Of a stretch of 64,000 nt of DNA, positions 56,543-64,000 are shown piece after piece. The notes beneath the pieces are model-generated. The model made no database searches, was not told the DNA's origin, and saw only the letters and a list, made by a program, of their open reading frames with translations. The first letter of the stretch is position 1; each line of letters starts with the position of its first letter. Position numbers and translations under genes: made by a program. Origin of the DNA: Takakia lepidozioides (Eukaryota; Streptophyta; Takakiopsida; Takakiales; Takakiaceae); the NCBI GenBank assembly GCA_030704615.1, contig CM060734.1, positions 29,466,042 through 29,530,041 on the forward strand, in the 5' to 3' direction.

Positions 56543-58020
56543 TTATCGAAGACAACGAGCCAACGAGCCGATCGTAAAGTTGGGATCATTCGACCAGAAT
56601 TCGTTGGAGAACTGAGCATAGGCACCATCACCATGTCCGTGGGTCACCATGCCTGTCAGTGATATCGGCAGCTGCCCTAGACCAGATATCATCTTGCTTG
56701 TTACTTGTAACCTTGGCAACGCAGTCTTTGAATGGTCCATCTTATCGTGAATAATACAGAGAAATTCCGACCGCATCATCGTTGACTCATTCCTCCAGCT
56801 GTAATAAAGCCTTCGACACGACTCTTGATACTTCAGGTGTCTCTCCAGTTTTTTCTTATGTTTTTTCTGCTCCTCAGTTCGGTTGACTGATTTGTGGATT
56901 AAGTCTTTAAAGATCTCGCAATCCGCGCACTTCGCAAACTTACCACTTGCCTTCCGAATCTCCACGTTCGCAAAGATCTTTGTTTTAATCCGGCTAATGG
57001 CGGACTTCGACGACGACTTAAGACCTAGAAGTCTGTTCGCCTGAAACAACAGCAAACTGGACATAAATAAAAAGTAAACGTGTCCATTACAAGACATGAT
57101 GCCATGAATGAGGACGGGAGGTCTCCCATCCTCTTTGGTATGACTTAAGACTTAGAAGTCTGTTCACCTGAAACAACAACAAACTGGACATAAATCAAAA
57201 GAAAACGTGTCCATTAAAAGACATGATGCCATGAATGAGGACGGGAGGTCTCCCATCCTCTTTGGTACGACTTAAGACTTAAAAGTCTGTTCGCTTGAAA
57301 CAACAGCAAACTGGACAAAGAAAACGTGTCCATTAAAAGACATGATGTCATGAATGAGGACGGGAGGTCTCCCGTCCTCTTTGGTTCTACAATGGAGGTG
57401 TAGACCCAGACTTTTGTCACCATACATCTAGCACAACGAAATATCAAACAACAATGTAACATCAAAAATTAATGTACCTCATTCGATTGTTTTTTCACTT
57501 CCTTCCAATTCATATCAACGGTTAGGACCTTCAAAACATCTTGTCCTCCTCCTCCAATACCTTTCATCTTATGAGGCATAAGGTCGCTATTCTTTGAGAC
57601 GATCGATAGTACATTTGCCTCTGCCTGTACAGTTTGTGGTCTTGGCTTCTTTATTCCTCTGTTTCCATGCATGGAGGAGATGTACCCCTCTTTGCTCTTT
57701 CTTTTGTATCCCAAATATGTCGATATACCGATGCCGTGAATTGTCCACCAGGCCTTCTCACAAACGTCCACACCTTCAATTGTGATGTAGGCCTTGCGCC
57801 CAGAACCATCAACACTATGTAACCTTCTCGGGATGTCATATCCCAACTCTCTCTTCGAGTCAAAGGGTGATGCCCAGAACTGACTGCGGATCAACTTTGT
57901 TTTTTCCCAACTGAAATGTTGGCAACAGTTCATCGAAAAACAACTCACAGAGCTTATAGACTGAATTGATTCCAAACTCAAGAGACGGTCAATCTTTCTC
58001 TTTTTTCTGTCAGCCTCCAT
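56543..58020 (-). CDS. Transposase-like gene of an unclassified DNA-transposon family
   Basis: The first segment (58020-57469) opens MEADRKKRKIDRL and has GVDVCEKAWWTIHGIGISTY. The second (57097-56543) reads CADCEIFKDLIHKS, a long basic helix, RRLYYSWRNESTMMRSEF, then LCIIHDKMDHSKTALPRL and LTGMVTHGHGDGAY. A conserved acidic residue in a D-x-MD-x-KT-x-LP setting, followed by a histidine-glycine box, is a pattern I associate with a repetitive protein family in mosses, algae and some animals believed to be DDE-type transposases. A tandem duplication (57014-57386) lies between and over the start of the second segment, so the copy is probably incomplete. The identification is by recollection of the pattern, not by a search. 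Confidence 0.45.
57014..57386. repeat. Three-copy tandem repeat, period about 128 bp
   Basis: Units begin gacttaagac at 57014, 57142 and 57269. The third is about 10 bp shorter. Each ends gacgggaggtctcccatcct. The copies are over 90% alike. The first overlaps the 5' end of the transposase-like frame. Confidence 0.93.
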
Positions 58021-60018
58021 TGCCTTTCAAACTCTTTTCAAACACCTATACGGTCCCTTCTTGACACCTTCCAAATGCTCATCCTCCAGGTCACATCTCT
58101 AATTTGCCAAGCCACGAATACCTAATGATTGTGGTACGGATGTCGTCAAACAAATCATCCATGTGATATACGTCACTTTGATGGGCATGAGAATGACACT
58201 AATTACGTTTGTTCTATTTCGACGTGGCTTATGTGTCCATTATAATACATAGTGTTGGGATACTACTTCCGTGCCAAAATCTTGCTTAATTTCATCTCTA
58301 CGAATTTCATGTCTTACCAATGCAAATTACTACAACATGAAGTAAGTGACAGTGCAACACATTTTCACATGGAAGTGATGGCTTCGAACATATTCACACC
58401 ATCTCCATACATGCTTGATTGATCTCATTCCAAGCACGAATATGGTGCTTAAGTATCACTATTCAAGTCCATTCACTCATTTGTAGCTCTCACAACAACA
58501 TTGATATCCTTGCAGGATTTTCATTTGATGTGAAGCTTATAAATTTTCTCAATTCAACTATCGGCCATTAACGAATCGAAGGTCAATTGCACCTTGAAAA
58601 GTATGAAATCAATGTAGCTCATGTCTCAACTTCACATTTATTTTTTGAACGTCCCAAGCTGATCAACATGGACTCCTATTGCAATTAATGTCAAGTTTGA
58701 AAAGAATGTCAGCTTAATGCAAAAAATCTCAAGAAAATAAATTATCTCTTGTGCATCTTGCATATCCATCATTCCATAAAATCCCCTCCTTGAAAATAGC
58801 TGCTGAGATGGAGAAGCAATATTGGACTTCATAAAGAACCTTTCATATACCTGCCCAAGGGACGACTACTTCGTTGTCTCTTGGGCCTCGAGCTATACTT
58901 CTTCACAAAATGCTACACTCCCTTTCACCCTTTCCAGCCTGGTGCTTTCTCTTACGTGGTGACAGTCCCACTCTGAACATGTCACAGGCAATGCCCCTCA
59001 CAGTCTCTAATGGAACTCGAGAAGGTGTGTCATGGTCCTCCATGTAGTCCTCATCCATTTGCTGTGACTATGTGGCAAAAGAGGAGAGAACGTGTTGCCA
59101 TTCAGATTGCGCTCATAGCCATCTCAACTGAAGACTTTTTTAACACCCTCAGAAATGTTGTGTTGCCAAATCTGATGCTACCCAGCCATTGCAATATAAA
59201 GAATGCCATTTTTCGGGTGGAGTCTGCATCTCTAATTTGCCATGCCACGGATACCCAACAAATATGACACTTTTTCTGGAGTTTCATGGGTTCGTGCTAC
59301 ATCCAAACTATATTTGTGTCATAGTGTTATGCATTATAACCACACGATCGTGATATCATCATGATTTTAACAAATATTACACCAAAAGAATGCGATTGGC
59401 GTGTATACTATGATTGTGTCCATCACGCACAATTTCCTATTGACACATTCGTGCAATCTGGGTTTGCATATTCACACGACAACATCATTGAAAATGTGTT
59501 CCCCACGTGTTCTAAATTGGTATTATAGTTGTGGACAACGGAATACGTAATAATTTCGTGTGGGACTTGGCTAGCATTATATTGGTGTGCCCTCTGCACT
59601 TCAACTGGAGTATTATTGTAATAGCTTTATGTGTAGATTGTTGATAAATTTGAATTGATAAATAATCCATATGATTTATTTAGACATTTTTTGATTAAAC
59701 AAATTGGAATAAAAGATAAATTCAAAGATGTTGACATTCATATGTAAAGGCACGCAGCTGAGTAACAAAGTAAGCCAAACTCAATCCCTGAAAAGAGTTC
59801 TCCCCTTGAGCTCTCATTTTTGGAATATTTTTTCTGAATGTTGCTATAAGCTCAAATTAGAGATGTGAAGCATACCGAAAAGAAGAAAATGGGTCGGTCA
59901 AGAACCGTGAAGAGACTGCTTATGTTCACCAGCCTTCTTAACAGGGTGAGCTAGTCTAGCTGAAAAAACTTCATAATAACTAACCTCACCTAATCTCTAG
60001 CCCTGGCCACTACTATGC
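58021..60018. other. Intergenic stretch, no gene
   Basis: A ~33-bp direct repeat (catctctaatttgcca then gccacg-ataccc) occurs at 58093-58123 and 59227-59256. Otherwise there are only short frames (59010-59267 is the longest) without domains. Confidence 0.55.
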
Positions 60019-60627
60019 TTATGGTACGACTGAAGTCTCGCATTGAATCAGCAGAGAATTGGAAGCGCGCCACTTTTGCTCCCCAGGGCCACTTGGGAGC
60101 GTTGGAGCGAGTTCAAAACCTTCGCTATTTGCTGGAGCAGAAAATAGTGTGGCGAGGGCTACTAAAGGATCCTTGTAGAACAAAAAAATTGGGTAAGGGT
60201 CCCCTGGCTTTTCTCGCACTCTGTACTCAAACCATCCGTCCTCTTTACGATATAAACTAGACTCGTAGTTCTCGACATCTGTAGCCGACTTCACTGCAAC
60301 CTCCTCTAAATTAAAGGACTTATGGAACAAAACACCACGTAGAAGGGAGTTTATGTCGCGCTCGGATAAACCCATTCCATTCTTGCAGTGGCGAATCCAC
60401 TGCACAAGAGCAAATGTGGAATCAAAGGGTTTTGCCACATCCTCAACTTCGTCAGTAGGCACATTTCTAGTAGTATTCTCTATTGTTCTCGAACATTCAC
60501 CATAGGAGGATTGGTTTTGTGGTAATATCGGAATTTCTACAATAGGTGGACTCTCTCTGGAGCATGAAGCCCTTGACTTCTTCTTGGCTTGGGTTATGCA
60601 ATGCGAGCTTCGTTCCACACCTACCAC
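60019..60627 (-). pseudogene. Plavaka-like transposase N-terminal fragment
   Basis: The frame reads ALVQWIRHCKNGMGLSERDI, NSLLRGVLFHKSFNLEEV, then DGWFEYRV and FLFYKDPLVALATLFSAP. The order (short helix with LS-x-x-DI, a variable part, a DGW segment, then a DP-L-x-x-L-x-x-LF stretch) matches the start of Plavaka/CACTA-related transposases common in fungi and mosses. The catalytic domain is not present in the window. The call is tentative. Confidence 0.35.
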
Positions 60628-60874
60628 AGTTGAAGGACTTGGATCTAGATCTACAAATCAAGAGTAGCTAAAGCAAACCATATCCCTGCATGCAACACAA
60701 GAGGGCACAGCTGCTTGAGTGGCCCTTGAGCATATCCAATCGCTCTATGTTGTCCACATCAAATCTGAAAATCCCCCCAAGATCCACAATATCAGGCACG
60801 TATAGTAACTTGCTGATCTACAAGCAGCTGAACACAATAGGCTCAAAAAGATTGAAAAGAGGGCATGAACTTAC

Positions 60875-61090
60875 CCTGTGTGCCAGTGGTACAGTTTGTC
60901 GGTGAGTTTTTTCCCAGTAATCTTGACCTATTTCTTTTGCATTCAATACAATGAAAATGTCACCATCATCACGATAGGGAGCATATGTCGGTTCATTGCC
61001 CTGCAACACTATTGATAGCCGTGATGCCAGCCTCCCCAACACTTTCTCACCAACTCAGCTTTCAAAATGTGCAAACCAGGGGCCATTGGC
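60875..61090 (-). pseudogene. Exon of mitochondrial ribosomal protein uL13 (L13), broken
   Basis: The minus strand reads KVLGRLASRLSIVLQGNEPT, then YAPYRDDGDIFIVLNAKEI. After one extra base at about 60927-60930 it continues in the next frame as VKITGKKLTDKLYHWHTG, up to a consensus donor (GG/GTAAGT, 60869-60874). These are the most conserved segments of bacterial-type uL13, closest to the plant mitochondrial form (NAKEI, WHTG). An in-frame TGA lies just upstream (about 61055). The next expected residues (YIGHLKER) are not found before 60.6 kb. The retained donor site shows a genomic, not retro-copied, origin. It is a partial duplicate, unless the extra base is an assembly error. Confidence 0.75.
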
Positions 61091-61802
61091 AAGAACTCAA
61101 GTGACAGCTACCCTGCTGCTTGCTCCTGCCCTCCAAATGGCACAGATCTTCTCTCTTTCTGTCTGCGTTCTAACCTCATGTTTTCTAATAATGTCGATGT
61201 CAATGCACGAAGCTGGATTCGGCGGTAACTCCGTGAAGAAGAACAGAAACCTTGCCCGGCAAAAGAAGACTGGACTTTCTCCAAATTCGTCTTCACAAGC
61301 AGTACACGTGATATCATGAATCCGTCACCGAGCCCTGCAAAGAAGAGAAAAGTTGCTCAGAAGCAGAAGACTGGAGCTGCTGAGCATCTGTCACAAACTA
61401 TGTCTGGAACAGCAGAAGCGCAAGACGTCACAGGATATAACTGCCTCTCAGATCTGTCACTTGCTTGTTTCTCAAGTCCTATCCCCTGCTGCTACCTTCA
61501 GGCTAGCGCAAGTAGTGAAAAACAAGTAGTACAGTTTTTGCTGAGCTGCCTACCTCTCAAAACAGTAAAGATAATTCATTCATTGGCATGTTCGCTTCTC
61601 AATGTCCTTCAAACCTAAAATCAGACATTAGTGACGCCATCAAACAGTCAGAAAGATTGCAAAGACGAAGAGTGGAGTGTCATCAGCAAGAGGCAAGGTC
61701 TACCAAGTTTAATCACTCGCTGGCCTGTTTGCTTCTCAGTCATCTTCAACCACACAAGCAGACACCAGTGACGTTGTAACTCAGTCACAAAGCCATGCAA
61801 AG
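61091..61802. other. Lysine-rich, weakly repetitive stretch
   Basis: Plus-strand segments such as SPAKKRKVAQKQKTG and three worn copies of a tcactggcctgtttgcttctcag-like word (near 61458, 61578, 61718) hint at an old tandem repeat. The words aagaagagaaaag recur. No continuous gene can be drawn. Confidence 0.35.
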
Positions 61803-62382
61803 ATGAAGAATGATTTTTCTGGTGCAGGTCTGGAGGTCTTCGATCTGTGAAAGGTTTAGTTAATTCATCAAGGGCCTGGAGAAGGAGAAGACAACGAGAG
61901 AGAAGGGAGTCGATTAGGGCACGCTGGAACGCTGGACCATGTATAATATGGATGTAGAAAATTAAATTTGGATGAGAATATGAATCATGCCTTTACGTTC
62001 ACTGTCCGATCCTGCTGGCGAAAGCACCAAAAATCCCCGTACCAGATTTAGTATGTCCCAACAATGATGCCCGGTACGTTAGGTAACAGACATGAAGAAT
62101 GACTTTTCTGCTGTAGGTCTGGAGGTCTTTGATTTGTGAAAGGTTTTCGATCTGTGAAAGGTTTAGTTAATTCATCAAGGGCTTGGAGAAGGAGAAGACG
62201 ACGAGAGAGAAGGGAGTCGATTAGGGCACGCTGGAACGCTGGACCATGTATAATATGGATGTAGAAAATTAAATTTGGATGAGAATATGAATCATGCCTT
62301 CACGTTCACTGTCCGATCCTGCTGGAGCACCAAAATCCCCGTACTAGATTGCGTATGTCCCAACAATGATGCCCGGTACGTG
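61803..62382. repeat. Two-copy tandem duplication, unit about 289 bp
   Basis: 61803-62091 and 62092-62382 share long identical stretches (gggcacgctggaacgctgga, then catgtataatatggatgtag, up to gatgcccggtacgt). The second copy has an extra short repeat of gtgaaaggttt. Confidence 0.93.
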
Positions 62383-63085
62383 TAAAGGATCTGACTCTCT
62401 TTTCTTTGTCCAACTATGACAAAATTTCAGGCGCTTTGCTTGGTTTGCTGTTCACAGGGAATTTACCAAAACTCCAAGGAAAACTGATTGCTCGGGATTT
62501 TGTTTCAACCGGACTCTCATCTATATCTGAAATCCAGCCAAGGCCCTATTCTTATTCCACTTCCCTCATTTACAAATTCACAGATCGATCAAGTGATCGT
62601 CACTCCTACTCTGGCCTGATTCCTTGTTCAAAAGATCTCCCTGTCAACCTATGTACTCATCTCATGCCATTCTATCTATGCACAGTACTGGACTACGATG
62701 TCCAGTCCGCCCCTCCACCACACTGTGCATCAACTCATTCTATCACCATAGACCAGTGCAGATCGATCATTTTTCTTCTTCTCACGACCTCTTTTTCTGC
62801 TCACCAAAAAGCACAGCACCGGCTACGTCCGGTCCACCCAGCCACCACGCCATGCTACGCTAGTTTCCTGTCAATACAGATCTGCTCTAGATGCCTGTAC
62901 ACCATCATTCTTTTCTCTTCTCCACACTTGCCATCTCCAAGCCCACTTTCTTAAATCCCTAATCGTGGATCTGTTCGTGAACGCGAGCCTGCTCCATTCG
63001 ACCTGCAACTGTCAGTTTGGCGGTCTTCTAGCAGTCACTTGCTTCGCCAAACTGGTCGACAGGTCTTGATCTTTGTTCAAGGCAC
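62383..63085. other. Probable LTR of the chromovirus at the window end
   Basis: It lies just downstream (minus strand) of the integrase and polypurine tract and should be the 3' LTR. The second copy is outside the window, so its extent is unknown. The 182-codon plus-strand frame at 62406-62954 lies antisense inside it and has no domain. Confidence 0.5.
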
Positions 63086-64000
63086 CTAACAAACTCCCCC
63101 TCCCAAAGACAGGTCATTGTCCTCAATGACAGGAAATGAGGGGTAACTCAATGTCAATTCATTTTCCTTCTCCCAAGTAGCTTCTGTCTCTGGGTAATGC
63201 AACCACTTAATCAAATGTTCTTTCCAAGAACGGTTGCACAGGTGCTTTACTCGCATTTCTAGAATCTTTTCGGGTTCAGCCATCAGCTAACCATCATTCA
63301 TGGCTTGAGGCAACGTCGGCAAGATGTGTGATGAGTCCGACATATACCTTCGAAGAAGACTGATATGGAAAGTTTTATGGATCTTCCATGTTGGAGGCAG
63401 GTCCAACTCATAGGCCACTGTGCCATGGCGTTCCAGGATTTTAAACGGACCACAAAATCTTGGTGACAACTTATAACACTTGCCTAGTCTTAGATTGCTT
63501 CTTTTAGGTGTAACTTTCAAAAACACCATATCACCAATGGCAAATTCACGAAAAGTCCTACACTTATCAGCAAAGAACTTGGCCCGTTCTTGTGCAGCCT
63601 GCATACTACGCTTCACCAGATCTAGGACAGAGTGGATCTCTTTGATTCTGTCATTCACGCTTTGCACATTTGATGGTGGTGTGATAAGCGAAGCAGGAGC
63701 TAAGCAATCTCGTCCATATAAAGCTTCAAATGGGCTCATGCCAATGGCACTGTGGAAATGCTTGTTATAAGCAAATTCCACCATATACAGATATTGTTCC
63801 CAAGAGGACTGTCTTTCACCAACGTACATTCTCAACATATCTTCAATTGTACGGTTGGTCCTTTCTGTTTGGGCATCTGTTTCTGGGTGAAAGGCCGTAC
63901 TCAATTTCACCTTGGTTCCCAATTTCTTAAACAAGTCAATCCAAAAATGACTTGTGAACTTTGAGTCCCTGTCACAAATAATCTCCCGAGGCAGACCATG
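63086..64000 (-). pseudogene. Chromovirus (Ty3/Gypsy) integrase with C-terminal chromodomain, continues beyond the window
   Basis: The minus strand opens at the edge with the catalytic core (HGLPREIICDRDSKF), then TAFHPETDAQTERTNRTIED, FEALYGRDC, and the GPF/IL C-terminal domain (KLSPRFCGPFKILERHGTVA). After one in-frame TAG (about 63285) comes a chromodomain-like end, EHLIKWLHYPETEATWEKEN. Chromodomains direct such elements to marked chromatin. The frame is otherwise intact. Downstream a purine tract (gggaggggga) precedes the LTR start at about 63091 (TGTTAGGTGCC). Confidence 0.92.
63091..63105 (-). other. Polypurine tract / LTR junction of the chromovirus
   Basis: The minus strand reads ttgggagggggagtt directly before TGTTAGGTGCC, a normal PPT-LTR boundary. 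Confidence 0.7.

Noticed and set aside
58093-59256. 33-bp direct repeats as possible LTR or transposon ends
   Set aside because: Too short, with no further shared sequence, no target duplication and no coding region between them.
62406-62954. 182-codon plus-strand frame
   Set aside because: Lies antisense in the probable chromovirus LTR; Ser/Leu/His-rich without a domain.

Overview
This is nuclear DNA from a plant, most likely a seed-free land plant (bryophyte, lycophyte or fern) or a close streptophyte relative. The genes have GT-AG introns and wide intergenic gaps, and plant-type LTR retrotransposons are abundant. There is a plant mitochondrial succinate/fumarate carrier, an S1-like secreted protein, and a candidate axonemal (CIMIP2/DUF2475-like) gene, which would fit a lineage with swimming sperm. 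The lineage is inferred from gene content only.

Layout: 0.2-5.0 kb is a complete but dead Copia element with two LTRs, a PBS, a PPT and a perfect 5-bp target duplication. 5-16 kb is mostly non-coding: a 94-nt foldback, a degenerate ~100-bp tandem repeat, an S1-like gene on the minus strand, a 595-bp inverted-repeat element, and an inverted-repeat cluster holding a tRNA-derived SINE. 14.5-36.9 kb is the gene-bearing part. It contains a secreted protein of unknown function, a frameshifted bulb-type lectin gene, a four-exon UMP-CMP kinase gene, and a long minus-strand multi-exon region (25.0 to 18.5 kb) that includes a five-copy ~90-residue protein repeat. Further along are the SFC1-type carrier, a 5'-truncated LINE, an unknown minus-strand gene, the DUF2475-like gene and a TMEM230 gene whose intron carries two LINE-type 3' tails.

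38.5-53.3 kb is nested retrotransposon sequence on the minus strand. First comes an internally deleted Gypsy element. Next is a large Gypsy element flanked by ~3-kb direct repeats (very long LTRs packed with tandem repeats). Between its protease and reverse transcriptase lies a whole C5-cytosine DNA methyltransferase domain (46.58-47.66 kb) with motifs I, IV, VI, VIII, IX and X in canonical order. It is disabled by stops and one frameshift. This is the most remarkable object in the window. RNase H and integrase are missing and their place is taken by a GC-rich block full of short palindromes.

At 53.3 kb the base composition drops abruptly to AT-rich DNA with a degenerate palindromic repeat, a transposase-like gene, a second (Plavaka-like) transposase fragment, a broken exon of a mitochondrial uL13 gene and a 289-bp tandem duplication. 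The window ends inside the integrase/chromodomain of a chromovirus on the minus strand.

The host genes have no obvious joint pathway. They look like an ordinary dispersed gene set separated by decaying mobile DNA.
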